Positions 33,431 to 44,268 of a stretch of DNA of 64,000 nt are shown here, piece after piece. The stretch spans positions 2,914,001 to 2,978,000 of the forward strand of contig NZ_OZ061318.1 of NCBI RefSeq assembly GCF_964063345.1, given 5' to 3'. The notes under the pieces are model-generated. The model searched no databases and was not told the DNA's origin. It saw only the letters and a program-made list of their open reading frames with translations. A program made the translations under genes and the position numbers. This stretch comes from Pseudomonas lini. Its GTDB lineage: Bacteria; Pseudomonadota; Gammaproteobacteria; Pseudomonadales; Pseudomonadaceae. Each line of letters begins with the position of its first letter. The first letter of the stretch is position 1.

Positions 33431-34780
33431 ATGTTTGCTTTCTTTCGTCCTGCCGCACATCAGGCTCCATTGCCTGAAGAAAAAATAGACAGCACCTACC
33501 GACGCCTTCGCTGGCAGATCTTCGCCGGGATTTTCATTGGGTATGCGGGTTACTACCTGCTGCGCAAGAACTTCACCCTGGCATTTCCGGATCTGATCGC
33601 CCAAGGCTATACAAAAGGCCAACTCGGGGTGGCGATGTCGGCGATTGCAATCGCCTACGGTCTTTCCAAGTTTTTGATGGGCATCGTGTCCGACCGCTCC
33701 AACCCTCGTTACTTCCTGCCCTTTGGCCTGATTGTGTCCGCCGGGGTGATGTTCGTTTTCGGTTTCGCACCGTGGGCGACGTCCAGCGTGACCATGATGT
33801 TCATCCTGTTGTTCATCAACGGCTGGGCGCAAGGCATGGGTTGGCCACCGAGCGGGCGAACCATGGTGCACTGGTGGTCGCAGAAAGAACGCGGCGGTGT
33901 GGTTTCGGTATGGAACACCGCGCATAACGTTGGCGGCGGCTTGATCGGCCCGTTGGCGATCCTCGGCATGGGCTGGTTCAACGACTGGCACAGCAAGTTC
34001 TACGTTCCGGCAGCGGTGGCGTTGCTGGTCGCCGTATTTGCCTTCATTGTCATGCGTGACACCCCGCAATCGACGGGCTTGCCGCCCATCGAGAAGTACA
34101 AGAACGATTACCCGGAAGGCTACGACGCCAGCCACGAAGAAGAATTCAGCGCCAAGGACATCTTCGTCAAATACGTGCTGCGCAACAAAATGCTCTGGTT
34201 CATCGCGCTGGCCAACGTCTTCGTCTACTTGTTGCGCTACGGCATTCTGGATTGGGCGCCGACCTACCTTAAAGAGGTCAAGCACTTCGACTTCGACAAA
34301 ACGTCCTGGGCTTACTTCCTGTACGAGTGGGCAGGCATTCCCGGCACGCTGCTGTGCGGCTGGATGTCGGACAAGATCTTCCGGGGCAACCGCGGCCTGA
34401 CGGGCATGGTGTTCATGGCACTGGTGACCGTTGCAACGATCGTTTACTGGTTGAATCCGCCGGGTAACCCAATGGTCGACATGATCTCGCTGTTCGCGAT
34501 CGGCTTCCTGATCTATGGCCCGGTAATGCTGGTGGGTCTGCAGGCGCTGGAACTGGTGCCCAAGAAAGCGGCGGGTACGGCTGCCGGTTTTACCGGTTTG
34601 TTTGGTTACCTGGGTGGTTCAGTCGCGGCCAGTGCCCTGATGGGCTACACGGTGGACTATTTCGGTTGGGATGGCGGCTTCATCCTGCTGGTCGTCGCCT
34701 GCCTGCTGGCGATGGCGTTCCTTGCACCCACTCTGGGTCACAAGAACGTCGCCAGTCAAAGCCGCGAAGCGATCGCCTGA
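33431..34780 (+). CDS. glpT: Glycerol-3-phosphate transporter GlpT
   Basis: This major-facilitator antiporter exchanges glycerol-3-phosphate for phosphate and also admits fosfomycin. It has 449 residues and 12 predicted membrane helices. Organophosphate:Pi antiporter marks include [18 protein letters not shown], with its phosphate-binding arginine, and [20 protein letters not shown]. Two GlpR-like operators lie upstream. Its 3' end overlaps the convergent chaC gene by 25 bp. Confidence 0.95.
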   Translation: MFAFFRPAAHQAPLPEEKIDSTYRRLRWQIFAGIFIGYAGYYLLRKNFTLAFPDLIAQGYTKGQLGVAMSAIAIAYGLSKFLMGIVSDRSNPRYFLPFGLIVSAGVMFVFGFAPWATSSVTMMFILLFINGWAQGMGWPPSGRTMVHWWSQKERGGVVSVWNTAHNVGGGLIGPLAILGMGWFNDWHSKFYVPAAVALLVAVFAFIVMRDTPQSTGLPPIEKYKNDYPEGYDASHEEEFSAKDIFVKYVLRNKMLWFIALANVFVYLLRYGILDWAPTYLKEVKHFDFDKTSWAYFLYEWAGIPGTLLCGWMSDKIFRGNRGLTGMVFMALVTVATIVYWLNPPGNPMVDMISLFAIGFLIYGPVMLVGLQALELVPKKAAGTAAGFTGLFGYLGGSVAASALMGYTVDYFGWDGGFILLVVACLLAMAFLAPTLGHKNVASQSREAIA

Positions 34781-35424
34781 TCGGCCTTTGATTTGCAGCG
34801 CTTGAGCCGCGCCTCCAGATTCCGGTCTGGCATGGCGTGGCTACGCAGGGCATGCGCAGTCTGCTCGACATACTCGCGAGTGGTGCCGTAACGCCCGCAA
34901 GCGCTTTCGAATACCTGGCTCAGCACATGATCCGGCAAGTTGCCGGCATAGCTGGGCAGGTGCCGCTCCAATACAAATCCCAATGCCTGAACCTGGCTTC
35001 CGTCTTCAAGACGGCAGTTGAGCCAATGTGGACGATAGGACGGGAATGGCATTTCACGCTGCCAGAGCGCATAAAGCGAAGCTTCGAGTTGCTCTTCGGG
35101 CAAGCGATAGGCAAACCCGCTGCATGAGCCGCCACGATCCAGGCCAAACACCAGCCCTGGCACCTCCGGCGTACCGCGATGTTCGTGGGACCACAGGTAC
35201 AAGCCGCGATGGTAGCCATGCACGCGACCGCGTACTCGCTCAACCGCCGCACATTCAGGACGCCAGATCAGCGAACCATAAGCGAACAACCAGACCGGCC
35301 CACCCTTGTGGCGTGCCATGGTCGCCTGCATTGAGCCGAGTAATTGTTCGTGCGTAAGCTGCGGCCCCAGATCGAGCCGCGGAGGGTAAGCCAGATTCAA
35401 AAAAGCAGATTCAATGGCGCTCAT
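34756..35424 (-). CDS. chaC: Gamma-glutamylcyclotransferase, ChaC type
   Basis: ChaC enzymes cleave glutathione to 5-oxoproline and Cys-Gly. The 222-residue protein has the substrate loop [20 protein letters not shown] near 43-62. A conserved acidic catalytic region lies near [19 protein letters not shown], and the C-terminal helices read [17 protein letters not shown]. It overlaps glpT tail to tail. It is otherwise alone on its strand. Confidence 0.9.
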   Translation of the reverse strand: MSAIESAFLNLAYPPRLDLGPQLTHEQLLGSMQATMARHKGGPVWLFAYGSLIWRPECAAVERVRGRVHGYHRGLYLWSHEHRGTPEVPGLVFGLDRGGSCSGFAYRLPEEQLEASLYALWQREMPFPSYRPHWLNCRLEDGSQVQALGFVLERHLPSYAGNLPDHVLSQVFESACGRYGTTREYVEQTAHALRSHAMPDRNLEARLKRCKSKADQAIASRL

Positions 35425-35630
35425 GGCGAATAGCGTTCAGCTCCTCGCGAGTGAAGAATTACTTAATAGAACGCACCGTTGTAACAATAAGGCACATATG
35501 TTTTAAGGCAATTTAAGTGCCATGGCGGCGCTCTAAAACTTATTGCCTGAATGAGATATAACCTACCGGCATTTATATAAATCTATAAATACCGATCGGC
35601 TATATGGGGAGTTATAACGATTTAAATCGG

Positions 35631-35669
35631 GGATCAAGATCGAGGATCAAGATCGAGGATCAAGATCGA
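35631..35669. repeat. 13-bp tandem repeat, three exact copies
   Basis: GGATCAAGATCGA is repeated three times head to tail. The third copy contains the stop codon and last codons of the minus-strand reductase gene at 35660. The rest of the gap 35425-35630 is AT-rich without other structure that I can name. Confidence 0.9.
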
Positions 35670-36628
35670 GGCGCGTAAGCGAAAACATCCGCGCGCATTT
35701 GATGGGCATCCATTCCTGCTTCGACCAACGCATCCAGCGTGCCATAAACCATGGCCGGAGAGCCGCTGGCGTAGACGTGCAGGGCTTTCAGATCAGGGAA
35801 ATCTTCACACACCGCCTGATGCAACATACCGCAGCGCCCGCCCCAGCCACATTGATCGCTGACGACTTTGTGCAGGAATAAATTGGGCAGTTTTTCCCAT
35901 TCATCCCAATGCTCGATGTCATAAAAGTCTTCGGGACGACGCACGCCCCAATACAGATGCACCGGATACTTGAAACCCGTGGCCCGGCAATGTTCGATCA
36001 GGCTGTGGATCTGGCCCATGCCGGTTCCGGCAGCAATCAGTACCAATGGACCGTCCGGCAGTTCCGCCAGATGGGTATCGCCGAATGGCATCTCGATGCG
36101 CACCATCGAGTTGCGCTGAAGCTGTTCGATCAGGCTCAGCGCACTGCTTTCGCGCGCCAGTACGTGAATTTCCAGATCGCGGCCGGAATGCGGTGCAGAG
36201 GCCAAGGAGAAGGCGGATTTCTCGCCGTTCTCACGCTCGATCATCAGGTACTGACCGGCGTGATAGCGCGGCGGCTTGCCCGCGGGCGCACGCAGACGCA
36301 CGCGCCAGGTATCGCCGCCGACGTCCCTGCATTCAATGACCTGACACGACACGCTGCGCACCGGCAACTCTCCCAGCGCGAGCACGCCATCCCACAGCAC
36401 GATGCAGTCTTCCAGCGGCTCTGCTATGCAAGTGTAGAACTCGCCATGGTCGCGCACATCGCCGGCTTGTTCGACCCGCCCTTCCACCAGCAACGCGCCG
36501 CACACATGACAATTGCCGTTGCGACAGCTTTGCGGGCATTCATAGCCCAGGCGCCGCGCGCCATCGAGAATCCGCTCGCCGGGCAGAATCTCTAGCACTG
36601 CTCCGGAGGGCTGCAAAGTTACACGCAT
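35660..36628 (-). CDS. 2Fe-2S ferredoxin/FAD/NAD(P)H reductase (CDP-6-deoxy-glucoseen reductase-like)
   Basis: The 322-residue protein starts at the ATG at 36628, which shares one base with the ubiD stop (TGATG). A plant-type 2Fe-2S domain comes first, with cysteines 35, 40, 43 and 67 (CPQSCRNGNCHVCGALLVEG). Next is an FAD domain (RYHAGQYLMIERENGEKSAFSLASAP) and a nucleotide domain (LVLIAAGTGMGQIHSLIEHC). Databases often name it after the sugar enzyme. Its coupling to ubiD suggests electron supply to a flavin-dependent step instead, like the ubiD-fre pair of E. coli. Confidence 0.85.
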   Translation of the reverse strand: MRVTLQPSGAVLEILPGERILDGARRLGYECPQSCRNGNCHVCGALLVEGRVEQAGDVRDHGEFYTCIAEPLEDCIVLWDGVLALGELPVRSVSCQVIECRDVGGDTWRVRLRAPAGKPPRYHAGQYLMIERENGEKSAFSLASAPHSGRDLEIHVLARESSALSLIEQLQRNSMVRIEMPFGDTHLAELPDGPLVLIAAGTGMGQIHSLIEHCRATGFKYPVHLYWGVRRPEDFYDIEHWDEWEKLPNLFLHKVVSDQCGWGGRCGMLHQAVCEDFPDLKALHVYASGSPAMVYGTLDALVEAGMDAHQMRADVFAYAPRS

Positions 36629-38094
36629 CAATCTATTCCTAACTGATTCCAGATGGCATCGATCCGTTGGGTAACGGCTTCATCCTTGACGATGACCCGG
36701 CCCCACTCGCGAGTGGTTTCGCCCGGCCATTTATGCGTGGCATCGAGCCCCATCTTCGAACCCAGGCCGGAGACCGGCGAGGCGAAGTCCAGGTAGTCGA
36801 TCGGCGTGTTGTCGATCATCACCGTGTCACGCTTGGGGTCCATGCGCGTGGTGATGGCCCAGATCACGTCGTTCCAGTCCCGTGCGTTGATATCGTCGTC
36901 AGTGACGATAACGAACTTGGTGTACATGAACTGTCGCAAAAACGACCAGACACCGAGCATTACCCGCTTGGCATGCCCAGGATACGACTTCTTCATGGTC
37001 ACGATGGCCATGCGGTACGAACAGCCTTCGGGCGGCAGGTAGAAGTCGGTGATCTCCGGAAACTGCTTTTGCAGGATCGGCACGAACACTTCGTTCAGCG
37101 CCACGCCGAGAATCGCCGGCTCATCCGGCGGACGGCCGGTGTAGGTGCTGTGGTAGATCGGTTTGATCCGGTGGGTGATGCGCTCGACGGTAAACACCGG
37201 GAAGCTGTCGACTTCGTTGTAGTAGCCGGTGTGGTCGCCGTATGGACCTTCATCGGCCATTTCGCCCGGATGGATCACGCCTTCGAGGATGATCTCGGCG
37301 GTGGCCGGCACTTGCAGGTCGTTGCCACGGCACTTCACCAGTTCGGTGCGATTGCCGCGCAACAGACCGGCGAAAGCGTATTCGGAGAGGCTGTCCGGCA
37401 CCGGCGTCACGGCGCCAAGAATGGTTGCCGGGTCAGCGCCCAAGGCCACAGAGACAGAGAACGGCTGGCCGGGGTGTTTCTCGCACCACTCACGGTAATC
37501 CAGCGCGCCGCCACGGTGGCTCAACCAGCGCATGATCACCTTGTTGCGGCCAATCACTTGCTGACGGTAGATGCCGAGGTTCTGGCGATCCTTGTTCGGA
37601 CCTTTGGTGACGGTCAGACCCCAAGTGATCAGCGGGCCTACATCGCCCGGCCAGCAGGTCTGTACCGGCAACATCGCCAGATCGACATCGTCGCCTTCGA
37701 TGACCACTTCCTGGCACACCGCGTCTTTGACGACTTTCGGCGCCATGGCAATGATCTTGCGGAAGATCGGCAACTTGGACCAGGCGTCCTTCAGGCCCTT
37801 CGGCGGCTCGGGCTCCTTGAGGAACGCCAACAGCTTGCCGATTTCGCGCAACTCGCTGACCGCTTCCGCGCCCATGCCCAGCGCCACGCGCTCGGGGGTG
37901 CCGAACAGGTTGCCGAGTACTGGAATGTCATAACCGGTAGGGTTTTCGAAAAGCAGCGCCGGGCCCTTGGCGCGCAACGTGCGATCGCAGACCTCGGTCA
38001 TTTCGAGCACTGGGGACACTGGAACCTGGATGCGCTTGAGTTCGCCGCGCTTTTCCAGGCCGCTGATAAAGTCGCGCAAGTCGCGATACTGCAT
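36628..38094 (-). CDS. ubiD: 4-hydroxy-3-polyprenylbenzoate decarboxylase UbiD
   Basis: UbiD removes the carboxyl group of the ubiquinone precursor using prenylated FMN made by UbiX. The 488-residue protein begins [20 protein letters not shown]. It has the prFMN/metal region [20 protein letters not shown] and [16 protein letters not shown], with the catalytic acidic site in the same stretch. The stop overlaps the start of the reductase gene, so the two are translated together. It is isolated from the other ubi genes at 24596-27128. Confidence 0.95.
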   Translation of the reverse strand: MQYRDLRDFISGLEKRGELKRIQVPVSPVLEMTEVCDRTLRAKGPALLFENPTGYDIPVLGNLFGTPERVALGMGAEAVSELREIGKLLAFLKEPEPPKGLKDAWSKLPIFRKIIAMAPKVVKDAVCQEVVIEGDDVDLAMLPVQTCWPGDVGPLITWGLTVTKGPNKDRQNLGIYRQQVIGRNKVIMRWLSHRGGALDYREWCEKHPGQPFSVSVALGADPATILGAVTPVPDSLSEYAFAGLLRGNRTELVKCRGNDLQVPATAEIILEGVIHPGEMADEGPYGDHTGYYNEVDSFPVFTVERITHRIKPIYHSTYTGRPPDEPAILGVALNEVFVPILQKQFPEITDFYLPPEGCSYRMAIVTMKKSYPGHAKRVMLGVWSFLRQFMYTKFVIVTDDDINARDWNDVIWAITTRMDPKRDTVMIDNTPIDYLDFASPVSGLGSKMGLDATHKWPGETTREWGRVIVKDEAVTQRIDAIWNQLGID

Positions 38095-38196
38095 GCGTGA
38101 GCCTCGTGTTGGCCGTGGCGTTCGGGGGCAGGCAGTTTAGCGCCGAACCCCTCTATTCAGAACCACGAACTGCCGGTTCATCAAAAATCAGATAGC

Positions 38197-38222
38197 AAAA
38201 AGCCGGGTTTCCCCGGCTTTTG
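38197..38222. terminator. Terminator after rho (bidirectional)
   Basis: The stem AGCCGGG/CCCGGCT with TTTC loop has A-rich and T-rich flanks on both sides. It lies 16 nt after the rho stop. Confidence 0.85.
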
Positions 38223-38237
38223 CTGACTTTCTGCGAT

Positions 38238-39497
<1,260 letters not shown>

Positions 39498-39694
39498 ATA
39501 GGAATGACGTAATCATTTATGGAGGGGGGAAATTAAGCTTTTGGCTTAATGAGGCCGCGCCGCAGAGAAGGCGACAGGATCGCGTACTTATTCGAAAAGG
39601 AGTGCGTCGGCGACGGCTAGCAGGGGGCAGTGGAGAAACCAGTGCGGGGCCGAATGTACCACCTGAGTTTCAGAGCGTCTAGCCCTCAATAACG

Positions 39695-39724
39695 AAAAGG
39701 CCCCGCATAATGCGGGGCCTTTTC
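39695..39724. terminator. Terminator after trxA (bidirectional)
   Basis: The 13-bp stem AAAAGGCCCCGCA/TGCGGGGCCTTTT with a TAA loop lies 21 nt after the trxA stop and isolates trxA from rho. Confidence 0.9.
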
Positions 39725-39744
39725 ATGACGCTTTATAACAACGC

Positions 39745-40074
39745 TTAGATGTTGGCGTCGAGGAAAGCAGCCAGTTGCGACTTCGACAGCGCGCCAACCT
39801 TGGTGGCTTCGACGTTGCCGTTCTTGAACAGCATCAGCGTCGGGATACCACGTACGCCGTGCTTGGCCGGGGTTTCCTGGTTTTCGTCGATGTTCAGCTT
39901 GGCAACGGTCAGCTTGCCAGCGTAGGTGCCAGCGATTTCGTCCAGAACCGGGGCGATCATTTTGCAAGGGCCGCACCACTCAGCCCAGTAGTCAACAAGC
40001 ACAGGGCCAGCAGCCTTCAGTACTTCTTCTTCGAAGTTCGCGTCGGTGACGTGCTTGATAAGATCGCTGCTCAT
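39745..40074 (-). CDS. trxA: Thioredoxin TrxA
   Basis: This small cytosolic dithiol reductase has 109 residues with active site WCGPC (C34, C37) in [16 protein letters not shown]. The cis-proline loop is [17 protein letters not shown] lies just before its ATG. It is upstream of rho in the same direction, as in many gammaproteobacteria, but separated by a terminator. Confidence 0.97.
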   Translation of the reverse strand: MSSDLIKHVTDANFEEEVLKAAGPVLVDYWAEWCGPCKMIAPVLDEIAGTYAGKLTVAKLNIDENQETPAKHGVRGIPTLMLFKNGNVEATKVGALSKSQLAAFLDANI

Positions 40075-40196
40075 GGATGTCTCCGGGTTGTAAGCAATAA
40101 AAAACGTGGCCCATCATAGCCGCCCTTCCCGTGTTCAGGAAGCCGCAGATGATTGAGTCTCGCTATGGTGGCCCATGAGTTTGGGTATAGCTCAAG

Positions 40197-40904
40197 TCAC
40201 GAGGTGGCGGGAGCCACGAAAGCGATTCCAGTGCGCAGGGCGGCGTTGCGCACATGCTCCTGCATGGCCTTCTGCGCAGCACTTGAGGCCCGACGAGCCA
40301 GCGCGCGGAGGATTTTACGGTGTTCCTGCCAGGTTTCCATGGCCCGTTCGGCCCGGATGAACGGTAGCTTCTGGCTCTCCAGGAAGATGTCGGCGCTGGC
40401 CGTCAGAATGCTCAGCATCGCCTGATTGCCGCTGGCGAGAAGAATGCGCCGGTGAAACTCGAAATCCAGTCGCGCCGCGGCATCGAAGTCAGCGGCACGC
40501 AGTTCATTGCGCATGGCGGCGACATTGTCTTCCAGGGCATCGAGCTCATCGGTGCTCAGGGTCACGGCCGCCAGCCCGGCGGCAAAACCTTCCAGCGCGT
40601 AGCGCAACTGGAAGATGTCCAACGGCGATGCCTGAGCTGCGAACGGCCAGCCCGGCGCTGCATCGCCCCGGGGCAGATCGACCGATGACTGCACGAACAC
40701 GCCCTTGCCTGGCTGGATACTGATCACGCCCAGCGCACTCAGGGACGATAACGCCTCACGCAATGACGCCCGACTGACCCCCAATTGCACCGCCAGGTCC
40801 CGTTGCGAGGGCAAGGCATCCCCCGCCCCAAAACCTTGTTCGGCGATCAGTTTGCGGATGGCTTGCAGCGCCACTTCGGGTACGGCGCGGGAGATCGAGT
40901 TCAT
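40197..40904 (-). CDS. GntR-family (FadR/FCD) transcriptional regulator
   Basis: The start at 40904 gives 235 residues with a normal N-terminus (MNSISRAVPEVALQAIRKLI). The longer frame to 41225 reads into the divergent promoter region. The winged helix (about 10-75) has LPSQRDLAVQLGVSRASLREAL. The C-terminal FCD helical domain (about 90-225) has LDFEFHRRILLASGN with likely metal/ligand histidines. It is divergent from the amino-acid ABC transporter and most likely controls it. The effector is unknown. Confidence 0.88.
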   Translation of the reverse strand: MNSISRAVPEVALQAIRKLIAEQGFGAGDALPSQRDLAVQLGVSRASLREALSSLSALGVISIQPGKGVFVQSSVDLPRGDAAPGWPFAAQASPLDIFQLRYALEGFAAGLAAVTLSTDELDALEDNVAAMRNELRAADFDAAARLDFEFHRRILLASGNQAMLSILTASADIFLESQKLPFIRAERAMETWQEHRKILRALARRASSAAQKAMQEHVRNAALRTGIAFVAPATS

Positions 40905-41161
40905 GGTTTTTTCAGACGAGCCAGGCCAATGAGCGGCTAGTTGTAAAGCTATTCGCGACGCCCGGCAAGTCGTGCCCCATGGGGGTTCGGGAATTTTCAC
41001 GGGTGCGCCATCAGGGTGCGAAATGCCACCCCACTGTTCAGACCAGTAAGACCGAACAACACCAGCAAAACCGTGGCCTGCGCGCCCCAAAATCGAATCT
41101 TGGCATGGCCCATGCTCTGTCGATCCGCAGAAATCACTTCCCGCCGATCCGGAGATTTGCC

Positions 41162-41947
41162 ATGACCATGCGTTACAGCGCCCTCCTCGCAGCCCTGTTT
41201 GCCAGCCTGATGCTGAGCCAGGCACCCGCCCACGCCGACGGCCTGGAGGATGTGGTCAAGCGCGGCACCCTCAAAGTCGCCGTGCCCCAGGACTTCCCGC
41301 CGTTCGGTTCGGTCGGCCCGGACATGAAACCTCGGGGCCTGGACATCGACACCGCCAAACTGCTGGCCGACCAACTCAAGGTCAAACTCGAACTGACCCC
41401 GGTCAACAGCACCAACCGCATTCCGTTTCTGACCACCGGCAAAGTCGACCTGGTGATTTCCAGCCTCGGCAAGAACCCTGAGCGCGAAAAAGTCATCGAC
41501 TTCTCCCGAGCCTACGCACCGTTCTACCTCGCCGTGTTCGGCCCGCCAGACGCCACCATCAAGGGCCTGGACGATCTCAAGGGCAAAACCATCAGCGTCA
41601 CCCGTGGCGCCATTGAAGACATCGAGTTGACCAAAGTCGCTCCCGAAGGCGCGACCATCAAGCGCTTCGAAGACAACAACTCGACCATCGCCGCCTACCT
41701 CGCAGGGCAAGTCGACCTGATCGCCAGCGGTAACGTGGTGATGGTGGCGATCAGCGAGAAAAACCCGAAACGCGTGCCGGCCCTGAAAGTGAAGCTCAAG
41801 GATTCGCCGGTTTACGTCGGCGTGAACAAGAACGAGCCGGCATTGCTGGGCAAGGTCAATGACATCCTCGCCACGGCCAAGGCTGATGGTGCGCTGGAAA
41901 AAAATTCGCAAACCTGGCTGAAAGAGCCGCTGCCGGCCGATCTCTGA
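41162..41947 (+). CDS. Polar amino-acid ABC transporter, periplasmic binding protein
   Basis: I chose the ATG at 41162, seven bases after GGAG (261 residues). The signal peptide is MTMRYSALLAALFASLMLSQ, then APAHA. The mature SBP_bac_3 domain begins DGLEDVVKRGTLKVAVPQDF and has the ligand marks RGLDIDTAKLLADQL, VDLVISSLGKNPEREKVIDF and LKGKTISVTRGAIEDI. It is the first gene of a four-gene importer operon. The substrate amino acid cannot be read from the sequence. Confidence 0.92.
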   Translation: MTMRYSALLAALFASLMLSQAPAHADGLEDVVKRGTLKVAVPQDFPPFGSVGPDMKPRGLDIDTAKLLADQLKVKLELTPVNSTNRIPFLTTGKVDLVISSLGKNPEREKVIDFSRAYAPFYLAVFGPPDATIKGLDDLKGKTISVTRGAIEDIELTKVAPEGATIKRFEDNNSTIAAYLAGQVDLIASGNVVMVAISEKNPKRVPALKVKLKDSPVYVGVNKNEPALLGKVNDILATAKADGALEKNSQTWLKEPLPADL

Positions 41948-41966
41948 TCGTTCGCGGAGACGATTT

Positions 41967-42647
41967 ATGGCTTATCAGTTCGATTTCTTGCCGGTGGTGG
42001 AAAACACCGACCTGCTGCTGCGCGGTGCGCTGTTCACCCTTGAGTTGACGGCCATTGGCGCGGTGCTCGGAGTCAGTCTGGGCATCGTCGGGGCACTGGT
42101 GCGGGCGTGGAACATCCGCCCGTTCGCCGGCATTTTCGGGGTTTACGTCGAGTTGATCCGCAACACGCCATTCCTGGTCCAGTTGTTTTTCATCTTCTTC
42201 GGTTTGCCGTCGCTGGGCCTGCAGATTTCCGAATGGCAGGCGGCGGTGCTGGCGATGGTGATCAACCTCGGCGCCTATTCGACCGAGATCATCCGCGCCG
42301 GCATTCAAGCGATCCCTCGCGGGCAGCTGGAAGCCGCGGCCGCTCTGGCAATGACCCGCTTCGAAGCTTTCCGCCACGTGGTTCTGTTGCCGGCGCTGGG
42401 CAAGGTCTGGCCGGCCCTGAGCAGCCAGATCATCATCGTGATGCTCGGCTCGGCGGTCTGTTCGCAGATCGCCACCGAAGAGCTGAGCTTCGCCGCCAAC
42501 TTCATTCAATCGCGCAACTTCCGCGCCTTTGAAACCTATGCCCTGACCACATTGATCTACCTGTGCATGGCGCTGCTGATCCGCCAATTGCTGAACTGGA
42601 TCGGCCGGCGGTTTATATCAAGAAGCAGCGCAAGGACCAGCCAATGA
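41967..42647 (+). CDS. Amino-acid ABC transporter permease 1
   Basis: The 226-residue HisMQ-type permease has five hydrophobic segments and the EAA loop near 125-150 (LEAAAALAMTRFEAFRHVVL). It begins MAYQFDFLPVVENTDLLLRG, 19 nt after the binding-protein gene. Its stop overlaps the next start in ATGA, so the two permeases are made together and probably form a heterodimer. Confidence 0.92.
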   Translation: MAYQFDFLPVVENTDLLLRGALFTLELTAIGAVLGVSLGIVGALVRAWNIRPFAGIFGVYVELIRNTPFLVQLFFIFFGLPSLGLQISEWQAAVLAMVINLGAYSTEIIRAGIQAIPRGQLEAAAALAMTRFEAFRHVVLLPALGKVWPALSSQIIIVMLGSAVCSQIATEELSFAANFIQSRNFRAFETYALTTLIYLCMALLIRQLLNWIGRRFISRSSARTSQ

Positions 42648-43294
42648 GCGATTTCACCTTCTGGGACATCCTGCGCAATCTGCTCATGGGCCTGCAATGG
42701 ACCCTGGCGTTGTCGCTGGTGGCGTTTATCGGCGGTGGGCTGATCGGTTTGCTGATCATGGTGATGCGGATTTCAAAAAAGTCCCTGCCCAGCAACTTCG
42801 CCCGCACCTACATCGAACTGTTCCAGGGCACGCCGCTATTGATGCAGCTGTTTCTGGTGTTCTTCGGTGTGGCGTTGGCCGGTCTGGAGATTTCGCCGTG
42901 GATGGCGGCGGCGATTGCCTTGACGCTGTTCACCAGCGCCTACCTGGCGGAGATCTGGCGCGGTTGCGTCGACTCGATCCCCAATGGCCAGTGGGAAGCC
43001 TCGTCGAGTCTGGCGCTCAATCCGCTGGAGCAACTGCGTTACGTGATCCTGCCGCAAGCCCTGCGCATCGCCGTGGCGCCAACCGTGGGTTTCTCGGTGC
43101 AAGTGGTCAAAGGCACCGCCGTCACCTCGATCATCGGCTTCACCGAACTGACCAAGACCGGCGGCATGCTCGCCAACGCGACCTTCGAGCCTTTCATGGT
43201 CTACGGCCTGGTGGCGCTCGGTTACTTCCTGCTCTGCTACCCCTTGTCCCTCAGTGCGCGCTACCTGGAAAGGAGACTGCATGCCTCTGCTTAG
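42644..43294 (+). CDS. Amino-acid ABC transporter permease 2
   Basis: I chose the ATG at 42644 within the ATGA overlap (216 residues, MSDFTFWDILRNLLMGLQWT). The longer frame to 42563 lies inside permease 1. It is a HisMQ-type permease with the EAA-like loop WEASSSLALNPLEQLRYVIL and later helices typical of the family. Its 3' end overlaps the ATPase gene by 14 nt. Confidence 0.92.
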   Translation: MSDFTFWDILRNLLMGLQWTLALSLVAFIGGGLIGLLIMVMRISKKSLPSNFARTYIELFQGTPLLMQLFLVFFGVALAGLEISPWMAAAIALTLFTSAYLAEIWRGCVDSIPNGQWEASSSLALNPLEQLRYVILPQALRIAVAPTVGFSVQVVKGTAVTSIIGFTELTKTGGMLANATFEPFMVYGLVALGYFLLCYPLSLSARYLERRLHASA

Positions 43295-44018
43295 AATTTC
43301 CGCCCTGCATAAATATTACGGCGATCACCATGTGCTCAAAGGCATCGACCTGAGTGTCGAGGAAGGCCAGGTGGTGGCGATCATCGGCCGCAGCGGCTCG
43401 GGCAAATCCACCTTGCTGCGCACCCTCAATGGCCTGGAGTCGATCAATGACGGCGTGATCGAAGTCGACGGCGAATACCTCGACGCCGCCCGCGCCGACC
43501 TGCGCAGCCTGCGGCAGAAAGTCGGGATGGTGTTCCAGCAGTTCAATCTGTTCCCGCACCTCACCGTGGGCGAAAACGTCATGCTCGCGCCGCAAGTGGT
43601 GCAGAAAGTGCCGAAAGCCAAAGCCGCCGAGCTGGCGCGGCAGATGCTGGAACGGGTCGGGTTGGGGGAGAAGTTTGATGCCTTCCCGGATCGACTCTCC
43701 GGCGGCCAGCAACAGCGGGTAGCGATTGCTCGGGCGTTGGCGATGTCGCCGAAAGTCTTGCTGTGCGATGAGATCACCTCGGCACTCGACCCGGAACTGG
43801 TCAACGAAGTGCTGAGCGTGGTCCGGCAACTGGCCAAGGAGGGCATGACGCTGATCATGGTCACCCATGAAATGCGCTTTGCCCGCGAGGTTGGGGACAA
43901 ATTAGTGTTCATGCACCATGGCAAGGTGCATGAGGTGGGGGATCCGAAGGTGTTGTTTGCCAACCCGCAGACGGCGGAGCTGGCGAATTTCATCGGGACG
44001 GTTGAGGCGGCGGGCTAA
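43281..44018 (+). CDS. Amino-acid ABC transporter ATP-binding protein
   Basis: I chose the ATG at 43281 after AAGGAG (245 residues, MPLLRISALHKYYGDHHVLK). The motifs are Walker A GRSGSGKSTLL near 36-46, Q-loop VFQQFNLFPHLTVGEN, signature LSGGQQQRVAIARAL, Walker B VLLCDEITSALDPEL and switch VTHEM. It is the GlnQ/HisP type. It is the last gene of the operon, followed by a REP pair. Confidence 0.94.
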   Translation: MPLLRISALHKYYGDHHVLKGIDLSVEEGQVVAIIGRSGSGKSTLLRTLNGLESINDGVIEVDGEYLDAARADLRSLRQKVGMVFQQFNLFPHLTVGENVMLAPQVVQKVPKAKAAELARQMLERVGLGEKFDAFPDRLSGGQQQRVAIARALAMSPKVLLCDEITSALDPELVNEVLSVVRQLAKEGMTLIMVTHEMRFAREVGDKLVFMHHGKVHEVGDPKVLFANPQTAELANFIGTVEAAG

Positions 44019-44024
44019 TACCCC

Positions 44025-44161
44025 CCTGTGGCGAGGGAGCTTGCTCCCGCTCGGCTGCGCAGCAGTCGTAAAACCTGCCATACACCTTTTTCCTGATGCA
44101 CCGCGTTGAATGGTTTTAGGGCCGCTACGCAGCCCAGCGGGAGCAAGCTCCCTCGCCACAG
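44025..44161. repeat. REP pair (REPIN-like), GGCGAGGGAGCTTGCTCCC type
   Basis: The inverted copies CTGTGGCGAGGGAGCTTGCT and AGCAAGCTCCCTCGCCACAG flank about 80 nt, with the additional pair CTGCGCAGCAG/CGCTACGCAG inside. It fills most of the gap before ppx. Confidence 0.85.
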
Positions 44162-44268
44162 GGAACTTATGTCGGCCATGCGCTGGATCAAAGCTTTAAA
44201 CTCTACGCGTTGGCGGCAGCGTTTGATCGTGGCAGGATGTCGAGGTTATCGACCGAGACCCCCTGACC

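Noticed and set aside
35631..35669. CRISPR array
   Set aside because: The repeats are 13 bp with no spacers, so this is a simple tandem repeat. No cas gene is near, and no repeat-spacer pattern is seen elsewhere in the window.
40905..41161. Operator for the GntR-type regulator in the divergent gap
   Set aside because: No clear inverted repeat of the FadR type could be seen, so nothing is annotated there.
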